Source: Kaistia terrae
Lineage (GTDB): Bacteria; Pseudomonadota; Alphaproteobacteria; Rhizobiales; Kaistiaceae
Assembly: GCF_026344005.1 (NCBI RefSeq)
Contig: NZ_JAPKNH010000001.1
Location: forward strand, 868,001 to 932,000
DNA: 64,000 nt
Direction: 5' to 3'
Below are positions 1-9,461 of this stretch, piece by piece (the stretch's first letter is position 1; each line of letters starts with the position of its first letter). Both the position numbers and the translations under genes were made by a program. A model generated the notes under the pieces. The model made no database searches and was not told where the DNA came from. It saw nothing but the letters and a program-made list of their open reading frames with translations.

Positions 1-848
1 ACCGCATTGTCGTCGGCCTCGATGGCGATCGCGGCAAGGAAGCCATGTCCGAGGTCTATCGGCCGCTCTATCTCAACCAGGCGCCGATTCTGTTCACGTC
101 CCGTCGCTCGTCCGAGCTGATCAAATACGCCGCCAACGCCTTCCTCGCGATGAAGATCACCTTCATCAACGAGATGGCCGATCTGTGCGAAAGCGTCGGC
201 GCCGACGTCCAGGCGGTCTCGCGCGGCATCGGCCTCGACAATCGCATCGGCTCCAAGTTCCTGCATGCGGGCCCGGGCTATGGCGGCTCGTGCTTCCCCA
301 AGGATACCATTGCCCTCGTCAAGACGGCGCAGGATCAGGGCACGCCGCTGCGGCTGATCGAGACCACGGTGTCGATCAACGACCAGCGCAAGCGCGCCAT
401 GGCGCGCAAGGTGATCCAGGCCTCGGGCGGCGAGATCCGCGGCAAGAAGGTCGCCATCCTCGGCCTGACCTTCAAGCCGAACACCGACGACATGCGCGAG
501 GCGCCGTCGCTTTCGATCATCCAGGCGCTGCAGGATGCCGGCGCCAGGGTTTCGGCCTTCGATCCCGAAGGCATGGAGCCGGCGCGCCAGCTTCTTGGCG
601 GTGTCGACTACGCGAGCGATGCCTATGACGCGGCGCAGGATGCCGATGTCCTTGTGATCGTGACGGAGTGGGACGTTTTCCGCGCACTCGATCTGAAGCG
701 CTTGAAGGCAGCGATGAAGTCGCCGCTGATGGTTGATCTTCGCAACATCTATCGCCGTGACGATGTCGTTCGCGAGGGCTTCCGCTATGTCAGCATAGGC
801 CGGCCGGGCGATGACGCTGCGTTCCAGCTGGACGTTGCTGCCGAGTAA
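1..848 (+). CDS. ugd: UDP-glucose 6-dehydrogenase, 3' part (cut by window start)
   Basis: NAD-dependent oxidation of UDP-glucose to UDP-glucuronate, a precursor for acidic surface polysaccharides. The reading frame is open from base 3, so the N-terminal Rossmann NAD domain lies mostly outside; 281 residues are visible of the usual 430-450. Seen: the family motif GPGYGGSCFPKD, with the catalytic Cys codon at 291-293, the helical dimerisation region before it (ELIKYAANAFLAMKITFINE) and the C-terminal UDP-binding domain with TFKPNTDDMREAPS. The nearest downstream gene is an unrelated RND unit, so it is probably the end of its transcription unit. Family assignment is firm; the true start cannot be seen. 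Confidence 0.95.
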   Translation, partial: RIVVGLDGDRGKEAMSEVYRPLYLNQAPILFTSRRSSELIKYAANAFLAMKITFINEMADLCESVGADVQAVSRGIGLDNRIGSKFLHAGPGYGGSCFPKDTIALVKTAQDQGTPLRLIETTVSINDQRKRAMARKVIQASGGEIRGKKVAILGLTFKPNTDDMREAPSLSIIQALQDAGARVSAFDPEGMEPARQLLGGVDYASDAYDAAQDADVLVIVTEWDVFRALDLKRLKAAMKSPLMVDLRNIYRRDDVVREGFRYVSIGRPGDDAAFQLDVAAE

Positions 849-996
849 TCGGCTTCCATGAGTTGCGTCGTCTAGGCGCTTGAATTCATGTAGAAAAGCG
901 ACTTGTGGGAGCGGCCGGTCACGTTTTGGTCTGGTCATTCCTCTTGGGAATGGCATGATCCGATAGGGATTCTGAAAAGAATCGCGCGGGGATGCC

Positions 997-2091
997 ATGC
1001 TCAACAGACGTATTCGTAGGACAATCGCCACTCTTGTGCTGGCCGGAGGAGCGTCTCTGCTTCTTTCGGCGTGCTCGGAGGAGAAACCGGCGCCTTTGCC
1101 GCCGCGGGCGGTTCGCACCCTCGTCGTCGAGAAGAAGCCGATGATCCTGACGGCCGAGGGGGCCGGCACGATCCAGGCGCGTTATGTCAATAATATCGGC
1201 TTCCTGGTGAGCGGGCGGCTGCTGACGCGAAATGTCGATGTCGGCGCTTTCGTCAAGAATGACGACCTTTTGGCGAGCCTCGATCCTGTCGACTACAAGT
1301 CCCGGCTTACGGCGGCTGAATCGCAGGTGACGTCCGCGCAGGCGGCGCTCGACCAGGCAGCCGGCGAGGAGAGCCGCTTCAAGGAACTGCTGAAGAACGG
1401 CTTTACCCCGCAGGCGCGTTACGACCAGGCCCTGAAGGATCTGCAGACGGCGCAGGCTGGCGTGGTTGGCGCCAAGGCCAATCTCAAGCTGGCGCAGGAC
1501 CAGCTTCGCTACACCGATCTCCATTCGCCGACCGAGGGCGTGGTGACCCAGACCGGCGCCAATGTCGGCCAGGTGGTGCAGGCGGGCGAAATGGTCATCC
1601 AGCTGTCGAGTTTCAGCGACCGCGACGGCGTCTTCTCCGTACCGGTTCTCTACATCAGCGCCGCCAAAGTCGGCATGGCGGTCAAGGTCTGGTTGCAGGC
1701 CAAGCCGACCGAGATCGTGCAGGGCGTCGTCCGCGAGATCGCGCCGAACGCCGATCCGATCACCGGCACCTACACGGTCAAGGTCACGCTCGTCGATCCG
1801 CCGGCCGATATGTTCATTGGCGCGGTCGTGGTTGGAGAGGTCGACACCGAGGGGCACGAGGTCGTCACGGTGCCGGCGACCGCCATCCTCCAGACCGGTG
1901 ACAAGCCGGAGGTCTGGGTTGTCAGCGCCGACAATGTCGTGAAGAAGGTTCCGGTGACGGTCGACCGATACGACACGTCAACCGTCACGATCTCGAGCGG
2001 CATCGTCCAGGGCGATCGCATCGTCGTCGCCGGCGTGAATTCGCTCAACGACGGCCAGAAGGTGGCGATCGAACCGACGGACGCACCGTGA
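997..2091 (+). CDS. RND efflux periplasmic adaptor (membrane fusion lipoprotein)
   Basis: 364 residues. Periplasmic adaptor linking an inner-membrane RND pump to an outer-membrane channel. Residues 1-26 form a lipoprotein signal with lipobox LLSAC (Cys26), so it is probably anchored by lipid in the inner membrane. Then come the first barrel/lipoyl half (about 45-95), a coiled-coil hairpin rich in Ala, Gln and Lys (about 100-165), the second lipoyl half (DLHSPTEGVVTQTGANVGQVV) and the C-terminal barrel and membrane-proximal domains. A GGGGA stretch precedes the ATG. The stop overlaps the start of the pump gene by four bases (ATGA), so the two are translationally coupled. No TolC-like gene follows; the channel must be encoded elsewhere. 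Substrate unknown. Confidence 0.93.
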   Translation: MLNRRIRRTIATLVLAGGASLLLSACSEEKPAPLPPRAVRTLVVEKKPMILTAEGAGTIQARYVNNIGFLVSGRLLTRNVDVGAFVKNDDLLASLDPVDYKSRLTAAESQVTSAQAALDQAAGEESRFKELLKNGFTPQARYDQALKDLQTAQAGVVGAKANLKLAQDQLRYTDLHSPTEGVVTQTGANVGQVVQAGEMVIQLSSFSDRDGVFSVPVLYISAAKVGMAVKVWLQAKPTEIVQGVVREIAPNADPITGTYTVKVTLVDPPADMFIGAVVVGEVDTEGHEVVTVPATAILQTGDKPEVWVVSADNVVKKVPVTVDRYDTSTVTISSGIVQGDRIVVAGVNSLNDGQKVAIEPTDAP

Positions 2092-5000
2092 TGGGGCGCC
2101 TCAATCTCTCCGAATGGGCGATCAATCACAAAACGCTGGTCACCTTCTTCATGGTGCTCTGCGTCGTCGCCGGCGTGAAATCCTATATGAGCCTCGGCCG
2201 CGAGGAGGACCCGGAATTCGCGGTCCAGACCATGCTGGTGCAGGTCAACTGGCCCGGTGCCACGACGGCAGACACCATCTCCGAAGTCACGATGCGGCTG
2301 GAGAAGAAGCTGCGCGAAACGCCGAACCTGGACTACATCAACAGCTACACGACGCCGGGGCAGGCGGTCATCTATGTGAACCTGCTGCAGTCGACCCCGC
2401 CGGAGCAGATACCCTTCATCTGGTATGAGGTCCGCAAGAAGGTCCACGACATCCAGACGACTCTGCCGCAGGGCATACAGGGTCCGTTCTTCAACGACGA
2501 ATTCGGCGATGTGTTCGGCGTCATCTATGGGCTGACCTTCGACGGTTTCACGCTGCGGCAGACGCGCGATTTCGCAGAGCAGGCCAAGATCGCGTTCCAG
2601 AACGGGAACGATGTCGCCAAGGTGGTGATGTTCGGCCAGCAGGACCAGACCTTCTACCTGTCGTTCTCGCCGCAGAAGCTGGCGGCCCTCGGCCTCAATC
2701 TGAACGACGTGCTTTCCTCGATCGCGGACCAGAACGCGCTCGTCCCTTCCGGTGTCGTCAACACGCCCGACGAAAACATACTGGTCAACGTGACGGGCGG
2801 GTTCCTGACGAAGCAGAACCTGGAAGCCGTCAACCTTTTCATCAACGACCGCTTCTTCCACCTGACCGACATCGCCACCGTCCAGGAAGGCTATGTCGAT
2901 CCGCCGACCAAGATGTTCCGGGTCAATGGCAAGCAGGCCATCGGCCTCGGCGTTTCGATGAAGGCGGGGGGCGACAATCTTGCTTTCGGACAGGGGCTGG
3001 CGGCAATCGCCGCCCACCTTGAGCAGGAATTCCCCATCGGCATCGATGTCGTGCTGGTCTCCGACCAGCCGCAGGTGGTCAAGCACGCCATATCCGGCTT
3101 CACCGATGCGCTGCTCGAGGCGCTGATCATCGTGTTGGCGGTTAGCTTCCTCAGCCTCGGCCTGCGCGCTGGGTTGGTGGTCGCGTTTTCGATCCCGCTC
3201 GTGCTTTCGATCGTCTTCATCGGCATGGAGATGGCGCATATCAGCCTGCAGCGCATCTCGCTCGGAGCGTTGATCATCGCCCTCGGCCTTCTGGTCGATG
3301 ACGCCATGATCACGGTCGAGATGATGGTTTCAAAGATCGAGGAAGGCTTCGAGAAGGCCAAGGCGGCGACCTTTGCCTATGTGACGACGGCATTCCCGAT
3401 GTTGACCGGCACGCTGGTGACGATCTTCGGGTTCTTCCCGATCGGCTTCGCGGACAGCAATACCGGCCAGTACTGCTTCTCGCTCTTCGCGGTGATCGCG
3501 ATTGCCCTGGTCTCGTCGTGGTTCGTGGCCGTGGTGTTCGCGCCGGTGATCGGCGTCTTCGTGCTGCCGAACAAGATCGTCGCGAAGCACAAGGAAGGCG
3601 CGCGCGAATACGGGCTCATCACGACGGTCTACAAGCATTTGCTGCTTGCCTGCATGCGAATGCGCTACCTCACCATCGCGGTGACGCTGGGCCTGTTCGT
3701 GCTGGCGCTGTTCGGCCAGCAATTCGTGCAGCGGCAGTTCTTCCCGTCGTCCGATCGTCCGGAACTGCTGGTCACGATCGATCTACCGGCGGCGGCGTCG
3801 ATCTTCGCCACCGAGGAAGTGGTCACGAAGATCCAGACCCTGATCGACGGCGACCCCGATATCGAGCGTTACTCGAATTACATCGGCGGCGGCGCCATCC
3901 GCTTCTACCTGCCGCTCGCCGTCCTCAGCGACAACTCCTTCGTTGGCCAGTTCGTCATCGTGACGAAGGGCATCGAGGAGCGGGTTCGCGTCAAGGCGAA
4001 GCTTCAGGCGGCTCTTACCGATGCGGTACCGAATGCGACGACCTTTGTGCAGGATCTGGAACTCGGGCCGCCAGTCGGCTGGCCGATCCAGTACCGCGTG
4101 ACGGGGCGGACCCCGGACGAGGCGCGCCGCTATGCGGATCAGCTCGTCAAGGTAATGGTCGATTCCGGCTACGCGCGCGACGTGAACTTTGATTGGCGCG
4201 ACAAGAACAAGACGCTGAAGGTCGTGGTCAACCAGGACGTCGCGCGTCGGGTCGGCCTGAGCTCGAAGACACTGTCGCAGGCTTTGCAGGCGGTGCTTTC
4301 GGGCACGACGATTACCCAGATGCGGGACTCGATCTATCTGATCAATCTCGTAGCGCGCGCCGACGACAACACGCGCGCTTCTCTGGACGGCGTCCGCGAC
4401 CTGCAGATCAGCCTGCCGAACGGAAAGTCCGTGCCGCTCCGCGAGGTTGCGACGATCGATTACGTGCTCGACGAAGGCTATGTCGGGATGCGGAACGGCA
4501 TGCCGACCATGACCGTCCAGGCCAACATGATGCCGGGTCTTCAGGCGGCAACCGTCTATACCCGCCTGCGACCGGCGGTCGAGCAGATCCGCTCCACCCT
4601 GCCGCCCGGCGGGCTCCTTGTCGAAGGCGGCACGGTTGAGAAGAGCGCGCAGAGCAACGCCGCCCTGATGGCACAGGTGCCGCTGATGCTCGGTCTGATG
4701 CTGATCATCCTGATGGTCCAGTTGCAGAGCGTGTCGCGTCTGCTGCTGGTGATCAGTGTCGCGCCCTTGGGATTGATCGGCGTCGTCGCTGCGCTGCTCT
4801 TCACCAACACGCCGATGGGGTTCGTCGCAACTCTTGGCATCATCGCGCTGGCCGGTATGATCATCCGCAACTCGGTCATCCTGATCGATCAGATCGAGAC
4901 CACGCGCAAGCATGGCGAGGATGCGTGGGACGCGGTGATCGAGGCGGCGCAGCATCGTTTCCGCCCGATCATGCTGACCGCGTCGGCGGCCATACTGGGC

Positions 5001-5192
5001 ATGATCCCGATCATGCGCGACGTGTTCTGGGGCCCGATGGCCTATGCCATCGTCGGCGGTCTGGCGGGAGCGACGCTTTTGACGCTGCTGTTCCTGCCGG
5101 CGCTCTATGTGACGAGCTTCCGGATCAAGGAAACCAAGCGTCCGGCGGCTGGGCCCGAAGGGCAGGAGACGGCGGCGGTTCCGGCGCATTAG
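2088..5192 (+). CDS. RND efflux transporter permease (AcrB/HAE1-type)
   Basis: 1034 residues, the normal length for the family. Proton-driven inner-membrane pump that extrudes hydrophobic compounds. Visible: first membrane helix near residues 14-32, a large periplasmic loop, the helix-4 proton-relay motif with paired Asp (LLVDDAMITVEMM), a second periplasmic loop after about residue 560, and the helix-10 region GMIIRNSVILIDQIE. In AcrB that site carries a Lys; here the equivalent position seems to be Arg. It overlaps the upstream adaptor gene by four bases. The sequence looks intact. Substrate range cannot be read from sequence. Confidence 0.95.
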   Translation: MMGRLNLSEWAINHKTLVTFFMVLCVVAGVKSYMSLGREEDPEFAVQTMLVQVNWPGATTADTISEVTMRLEKKLRETPNLDYINSYTTPGQAVIYVNLLQSTPPEQIPFIWYEVRKKVHDIQTTLPQGIQGPFFNDEFGDVFGVIYGLTFDGFTLRQTRDFAEQAKIAFQNGNDVAKVVMFGQQDQTFYLSFSPQKLAALGLNLNDVLSSIADQNALVPSGVVNTPDENILVNVTGGFLTKQNLEAVNLFINDRFFHLTDIATVQEGYVDPPTKMFRVNGKQAIGLGVSMKAGGDNLAFGQGLAAIAAHLEQEFPIGIDVVLVSDQPQVVKHAISGFTDALLEALIIVLAVSFLSLGLRAGLVVAFSIPLVLSIVFIGMEMAHISLQRISLGALIIALGLLVDDAMITVEMMVSKIEEGFEKAKAATFAYVTTAFPMLTGTLVTIFGFFPIGFADSNTGQYCFSLFAVIAIALVSSWFVAVVFAPVIGVFVLPNKIVAKHKEGAREYGLITTVYKHLLLACMRMRYLTIAVTLGLFVLALFGQQFVQRQFFPSSDRPELLVTIDLPAAASIFATEEVVTKIQTLIDGDPDIERYSNYIGGGAIRFYLPLAVLSDNSFVGQFVIVTKGIEERVRVKAKLQAALTDAVPNATTFVQDLELGPPVGWPIQYRVTGRTPDEARRYADQLVKVMVDSGYARDVNFDWRDKNKTLKVVVNQDVARRVGLSSKTLSQALQAVLSGTTITQMRDSIYLINLVARADDNTRASLDGVRDLQISLPNGKSVPLREVATIDYVLDEGYVGMRNGMPTMTVQANMMPGLQAATVYTRLRPAVEQIRSTLPPGGLLVEGGTVEKSAQSNAALMAQVPLMLGLMLIILMVQLQSVSRLLLVISVAPLGLIGVVAALLFTNTPMGFVATLGIIALAGMIIRNSVILIDQIETTRKHGEDAWDAVIEAAQHRFRPIMLTASAAILGMIPIMRDVFWGPMAYAIVGGLAGATLLTLLFLPALYVTSFRIKETKRPAAGPEGQETAAVPAH

Positions 5193-5248
5193 GGGTGGCC
5201 TTCTTTGCAGCCACTGGAGCAAGATCCATCTGGGTCGATTCCGACTTC

Positions 5249-5373
5249 TCACCTCTCCCTGAGGGAGAGGTCGGCTCGAAAAGCCGGGAGAGGGTTTAGG
5301 GAACCATCCGGTGAGGCCGTAAACCCTCACCCGCCGACCTGCGGCCGTCGACCTCTCCCTCAGGGAGAGGTGA
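5249..5373. repeat. Palindromic REP-like element, copy 1
   Basis: A 125-bp element bounded by a perfect 25-bp inverted repeat (5249-5273 and 5349-5373). Each arm contains a near-palindrome of its own, ACCTCTCCCT-N-AGGGAGAGGT. The interior carries a stretch around GTGAGGCCGTAAACCCTCACC. A second copy lies at 9462-9564 in the opposite orientation with nearly identical interior. It fills the gap between the RND pump gene and the next small gene. As RNA it could fold into a strong cruciform-type hairpin and act as a transcript end or stabiliser; that is inference. Confidence 0.88.
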
Positions 5374-5521
5374 AGAATGATGTTCCAAAGATGATGGGTC
5401 TGCTCTAGCCGCATCATGCCGCAGATGTCCCAATGGGCCGTCTCGACGCACGCATGGTGTCCATGGCGCCCAATCGCGACCCATCAACCCTATGTCACCT
5501 CTTGATGGCGGGCGGCGTGCG

Positions 5522-5842
5522 ATGGATAAGGGGCCATTGGAACCAGTTGGTATGGATCAGATGGACGTAGTGGAACTCCTGGCGGCCCTGCACCAGGCCT
5601 TGCAGGCCGGCGCTTCGGTCGAGGACACCGAAAGCTGGATGCAGGCCTATGCCGTCATCCGTCGCGAGGTCGAGGCCGACGCGACTTGTGACAAGTACGA
5701 TATCGAGACGCTCGACGTGCTGGCCGGCAAGCTGGCGACCCTGATCGCCGAGATCAACGCAGGCAATCCGGAGCCCGATTTCACCCCAGCGCGGACCTGG
5801 GTTGCAGCGCTCGCCGCCGCGATCCACCGGCGTCACGCCTAG
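5522..5842 (+). CDS. Small hypothetical protein
   Basis: About 106 residues if started at the ATG at 5522; in-frame ATGs at 5492 and 5552 are also possible and none has a convincing ribosome site. The protein is acidic and mostly helical by composition, with segments such as VVELLAALHQALQAGASVEDTESW and IETLDVLAGKLATLIAEINAG. No signal peptide or membrane segment. I do not recognise the family. It sits alone between a palindromic repeat and an endonuclease/phosphatase-fold gene. Its codon use matches its neighbours, which supports it being a real gene. Confidence 0.6.
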   Translation: MDKGPLEPVGMDQMDVVELLAALHQALQAGASVEDTESWMQAYAVIRREVEADATCDKYDIETLDVLAGKLATLIAEINAGNPEPDFTPARTWVAALAAAIHRRHA

Positions 5843-5944
5843 ATTGGCGTCGATGTCGCATCGTTCGGGTGGAACTCGCGAGATGTCACGACATTGGACA
5901 AGGGTTGAATTGCCTTCCCCTCAGCCTTCGCTAGTCTGGATTTC

Positions 5945-6730
5945 ATGAGCACCGCTCGAATTCTTTCCTACAACGTCCACGCCTGCGTCGGGACGGACAA
6001 GAAATTGTCCCCCGAGCGCATTGCCCGCGTGATCGAGAGCTGCGCCCCGGATATCGTCGCGCTGCAGGAGATCGACGTCGGTCGCCCGCGTAGCGGTCGG
6101 ATCGATCAGGCGCAGGTCCTGGCCGAAATCCTGGGCATGGACGCGCACTTCCATCCCTCGACCCGGATCGGCGTCGACGAGCACTATGGCGACGCGATCC
6201 TGACGCGGCTTCCCTATACGATGAAGAAAATGGGCGTGCTGCCGGGCTTCCACGACCGCATCAAGGTCGAGCCGCGCGGCGCGCTCTGGGCTTCCGTGCA
6301 GGTTGGCGGTGTCGAAGTCCAAGTGGTGAACACCCATCTGGGCGTCTGGCCGCACGAACAGATGCTGCAACTCTCGGCCCTGCTCGGGCCGGAATGGCTG
6401 GGCCATCCCGACTGTCGCGAGCCGGTTGTCTTCCTCGGAGACTTCAACGCCCCGCCAGGCCTGTCGCCCTATCGGCGGCTCGCCTCGGAGTTTGTGGACG
6501 TGCAGAAGGTGTGGGGCGAGCGCAAGGCCAAGCCGACCTTCCCCGGTCGCCTGCCGACGCTGCGCATCGATCATGTCTGGCTGCGCGGCCGGGCGACGGT
6601 TCAGAATGTCGAGGTCGTGCGGACGCCGCTGGCGCGCGTCGCCTCGGATCATCTGCCGCTCGTCGTCGATCTGGATTTCAAGGCCCATCGCCGGGAGAAC
6701 GAACGCGAAGCGACCGTCGGCGCAGCCTGA
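5945..6730 (+). CDS. Endonuclease/exonuclease/phosphatase family protein
   Basis: 261 residues, a single EEP-fold domain (DNase I/AP-endonuclease/phosphodiesterase superfamily; Mg-dependent phosphoester hydrolysis). The metal and catalytic blocks are all present in order: SYNVH (Asn), ALQEID (Glu), NTHLG (His), GDFNAPP (Asp and Asn), IDHVW and SDHLPLVVDL (Asp-His). No signal peptide is evident, so it is predicted cytoplasmic. The substrate (DNA, sphingomyelin-like lipid or inositol phosphate) cannot be decided. The C-terminal 20 residues are charged and probably disordered. Apparently monocistronic. Confidence 0.88.
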   Translation: MSTARILSYNVHACVGTDKKLSPERIARVIESCAPDIVALQEIDVGRPRSGRIDQAQVLAEILGMDAHFHPSTRIGVDEHYGDAILTRLPYTMKKMGVLPGFHDRIKVEPRGALWASVQVGGVEVQVVNTHLGVWPHEQMLQLSALLGPEWLGHPDCREPVVFLGDFNAPPGLSPYRRLASEFVDVQKVWGERKAKPTFPGRLPTLRIDHVWLRGRATVQNVEVVRTPLARVASDHLPLVVDLDFKAHRRENEREATVGAA

Positions 6731-6818
6731 GGCGCCGTTCGTTGCATCGCCGGATTTTGGTTCTTCTATCCGCCTTGACCCGACCGCTCCACTTCACGCG
6801 AGCAACGGGAGGCTCCGT

Positions 6819-7037
6819 TCAGCGCTTGCGCGCGGCGCGGGCTAATTCGCTGCGACGATGTTCGTCGGAACGGTTGCCGGTTTCGGTACGCATCCTGCAA
6901 AGATCTGAGACCAGATCGTCGAAACGCGAAATCTCGGAGCGGTTCATCCGGGAGAGCATCAGCGCCCCCGCGGCAAAATTGGAGCCGAACTGCAGGGTAC
7001 GCGTGCTCAACGAAGGCTTCAGAGTCGAGTTGGCCAT
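6819..7037 (-). CDS. Small hypothetical protein
   Basis: 72 residues. The start at 7037 is fixed by an excellent ribosome site, GGAGG, six bases upstream (7044-7048); a longer in-frame reading to 7070 is less likely. The product begins MANSTLKPSLS and contains a helical, charged C-terminal half (RFDDLVSDLCRMRTETG). No membrane segment. I do not recognise it. A plausible promoter lies at 7119-7146. It is transcribed in the same direction as the moeA gene upstream but separated by about 160 bases. Confidence 0.7.
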   Translation of the reverse strand: MANSTLKPSLSTRTLQFGSNFAAGALMLSRMNRSEISRFDDLVSDLCRMRTETGNRSDEHRRSELARAARKR

Positions 7038-7118
7038 AGAATTCCTCCACGGCTTGCTGCGCTCTGACACAATGATTGTGGTGAAGCGCGGGTTCCATGA
7101 CGGGGCAGGAACGGCGCC

Positions 7119-7146
7119 ATATTAGATCAGAATCTTTCCCTGTGAA
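7119..7146 (-). promoter_or_regulatory. Candidate sigma70-type promoter for the 72-residue protein gene
   Basis: Reading the minus strand: TTCACA (7141-7146), 16-base spacer, TAATAT (7119-7124), about 70 bases before the strong ribosome site. The flanking sequence is AT-rich against a GC-rich background. Inferred from sequence only. Confidence 0.4.
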
Positions 7147-7200
7147 GGTCTCTGTTAATTATTGGTTAAAATAATTGATGAGCGCTCGAATTGCCTTCCG

Positions 7201-8415
7201 TTACGGTAATCGGATGATTCGGCAAGGTGCGCCCTCCGCCTCCGCTGCGGCGAAGGGCGGTCGCACGATCAGGCAAAGCGCCTGGGCGAAGGTCGACAGC
7301 ATCGAGCTGTCCTGACGCGGCAAGGGGGTCGCGATATGCCGTCCGTCCGGGAGGTCGACCAGGCTGGCGCGGACATAATCCTGTCGCTTGTCATTTTCGC
7401 GCACCGGCGCACCAAGCTCGGCGAACTCCGTTTCATCGAGGAGCGGCAGGCCGAGCAGGCGCTGCATCAGCGGCTTCAGGAAGAGTAGGGCGCAGACGAG
7501 GCTGGAAACGGGGTTGCCGGGAAGACCCAGCACGCGCATCGGTCCGAGCCGGCCGAACATCAGCGGCTTGCCGGGCCGCATGGCGATCTTCCAGAAATCG
7601 AGATCCATGCCCCGATCCATCAAGACCTCGCGGACAAAGTCGTGTTCGCCGACCGAAGCGCCGCCGAGCGTCACCAGGATGTCGGCGCCGCTCGCCGTCG
7701 CGCGGTCGATGGCGTCGGCGAGTTTTGCACGATCATCCGAGACGATGCCGAGATCGATCACGGTGCCGCCCAGCGTCTCGACGAGCGCGGCGATGCCAAA
7801 GCTGTTCGAGGCGACGATCTGGTTGGGACCTAGCGCCGATCCGGGCGGGACCAGCTCGTCGCCGGTGGCGATGATGGCGACGCGGGGACGACTGCGGACG
7901 GGAATATCGCCATGGTTGAGGGCTGCGGCGAGCGACAGCTGGCGCATGCCGAGCCGTGTGCCCGTCGGCAGCAAAACCTGGCCCTCGACGAAATCGAGCC
8001 CCTTGGCGCGAATGTGCTGCTGCAAGCGGACGGCCTCTGTCGCGCGAATGCGCCCATCCGGGTCGACGACAGCGTCTTCCTGCAGCAGGACCGCATCGGC
8101 GCCTTCGGGAACAGGCGCGCCGGTGAATATGCGCACGGTCTGGTTCGGGCCGACGAGGCCTTCGAAGGCGTGGCCTGCCGGGGCCGAGCCGATCAGCGTC
8201 AGATGCGCAGGGACGGTGGCCACGTCGGCGGCGCGCACCGCATAGCCATCCATGGCCGAGACATCGAAGGGCGGCTGCGTACGCCGTGCTGCGAGCGGTT
8301 CGGCAAGGATGCGGTTCAGTGCCATGCCAAGCGGCACGGTTTCGGGCGGGGTCGGCAATACATCCTGCGTGATGCGGGAAATCGCGTCCTCAACCGGCAA
8401 CAGGGCATCGGCCAT
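7201..8415 (-). CDS. moeA: Molybdopterin molybdenumtransferase MoeA
   Basis: 404 residues, full length for MoeA. Inserts molybdate into adenylylated molybdopterin to form the molybdenum cofactor, in the cytoplasm. The N-terminal half carries the substrate-binding region (FDVSAMDGYAVRAADV); the MogA-like domain carries VTLGGASVGEHDFV and VLGLPGNPVSS; a beta-barrel C-terminal domain ends the protein. The start ATG overlaps the moaC stop (ATGA at 8412-8415). It is the last gene of the likely trp-moa transcript. No other Moco genes are in the window. Confidence 0.95.
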   Translation of the reverse strand: MADALLPVEDAISRITQDVLPTPPETVPLGMALNRILAEPLAARRTQPPFDVSAMDGYAVRAADVATVPAHLTLIGSAPAGHAFEGLVGPNQTVRIFTGAPVPEGADAVLLQEDAVVDPDGRIRATEAVRLQQHIRAKGLDFVEGQVLLPTGTRLGMRQLSLAAALNHGDIPVRSRPRVAIIATGDELVPPGSALGPNQIVASNSFGIAALVETLGGTVIDLGIVSDDRAKLADAIDRATASGADILVTLGGASVGEHDFVREVLMDRGMDLDFWKIAMRPGKPLMFGRLGPMRVLGLPGNPVSSLVCALLFLKPLMQRLLGLPLLDETEFAELGAPVRENDKRQDYVRASLVDLPDGRHIATPLPRQDSSMLSTFAQALCLIVRPPFAAAEAEGAPCRIIRLP

Positions 8416-8909
8416 CAGTCTGCCTTCCCGGCTTCGGCGTGCCAGTCGCCCGACTTGCCACCGGTCTTCTCAACGAGGCGGATGTTGCCGATCGTCATGC
8501 CGCGATCGACCGCCTTGGCCATGTCGTAAATGGTGAGGCAGGCGACGGAGACGGCCGTCAGCGCCTCCATCTCGACGCCGGTGCGTTCGGCGACCTTGGT
8601 CGTGGCGCGGATGCGCAGGCCCGGCAGCTGATCGTCGAACTCGATCTCGATCTTGACCTTCGACAGCATGATCGGGTGGCAGAGCGGGATCAGCTCATGC
8701 GTCTTCTTCGCCGCCATGATGCCGGCGATCCGCGCCGTCGCGATCACGTCGCCCTTCGATGCCGTGCCGGAACGGATCAGGTCGAGGGTGGCCGCCTGCA
8801 TGGAGACGGTGCCCTCGGCGACGGCCGTGCGCTGGGTGATGTCCTTGGCCGAGACATCGACCATGTGGGCGGCGCCGGTCTCGTCGAGATGGGTGAGGCG
8901 AGGGGACAT
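8415..8909 (-). CDS. moaC: Cyclic pyranopterin monophosphate synthase MoaC
   Basis: 164 residues from the ATG at 8909, which overlaps the preceding acetyltransferase stop by four bases; upstream in-frame codons to 9002 would lie inside that gene. Catalyses the second half of the conversion of GTP to cyclic pyranopterin monophosphate in molybdenum-cofactor synthesis, working after MoaA. Seen: [33 protein letters not shown], the substrate helix [16 protein letters not shown] and the active-site segment [10 protein letters not shown]. Immediately followed by moeA. Confidence 0.96.
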   Translation of the reverse strand: MSPRLTHLDETGAAHMVDVSAKDITQRTAVAEGTVSMQAATLDLIRSGTASKGDVIATARIAGIMAAKKTHELIPLCHPIMLSKVKIEIEFDDQLPGLRIRATTKVAERTGVEMEALTAVSVACLTIYDMAKAVDRGMTIGNIRLVEKTGGKSGDWHAEAGKAD

Positions 8910-9424
8910 CAGCCAAGCTCCTTGCGCATGAAAAGCCGGGTATCGAGCGGCAGGCCCGAGAGCTCTTCGCCAGCGTGCAACAGAAAGAAAGCCGGCGTCC
9001 AATCGTCCGGCAGGACCTCGACAAAACCGCGCCGCTCATAGAATGGCCGGTTCCACGGCACATCGCGAAACGTCGCCAGCGTCAGGCGCGACAGGCCGCG
9101 TTGGCGCGCTGCTTGCTCGGCCGCCGCCAGCAGCGCACTGCCGAGCCCGCGACCGCCATAGGTCGTGGTGACGGAGATCTCGTAGAGGTGCAGCGCATCG
9201 TCCAGCCGGCCGGCCAGCAGGAAGCCGACCGGTGCATCGTCCTCTTCGGCCGCGCAAAGCACGACGCCATGCGCGAAGATCGAACGCAGGAAGCCTTCGC
9301 TGCAGGTATCGCTATCGGCGACGGCTTCGAGGCCAACCGCGCGAAACCGCTGCGCCGCCTCGCGCTCGATGGCGCGAAGCGAAGGGCATTCGTCCAGGTG
9401 GGCAGACCGTATTGAAATAGGCAT
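8909..9424 (-). CDS. GNAT-family N-acetyltransferase
   Basis: 171 residues from the ATG at 9424; a TTG at 9445 would add seven residues, and no strong ribosome site separates the two. A GNAT fold with the acetyl-CoA loop [17 protein letters not shown] (about residues 95-112) preceded by beta strand [10 protein letters not shown] and followed by [12 protein letters not shown]. Substrate unknown. It lies between trpC and moaC, starting just after a palindromic repeat and ending with a four-base overlap onto moaC, so it is probably translated from the same message as moaC-moeA. Confidence 0.85.
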   Translation of the reverse strand: MPISIRSAHLDECPSLRAIEREAAQRFRAVGLEAVADSDTCSEGFLRSIFAHGVVLCAAEEDDAPVGFLLAGRLDDALHLYEISVTTTYGGRGLGSALLAAAEQAARQRGLSRLTLATFRDVPWNRPFYERRGFVEVLPDDWTPAFFLLHAGEELSGLPLDTRLFMRKELG

Positions 9425-9461
9425 GTCGTAGAACGATCCATCCAATCGAGACGGCGGACTT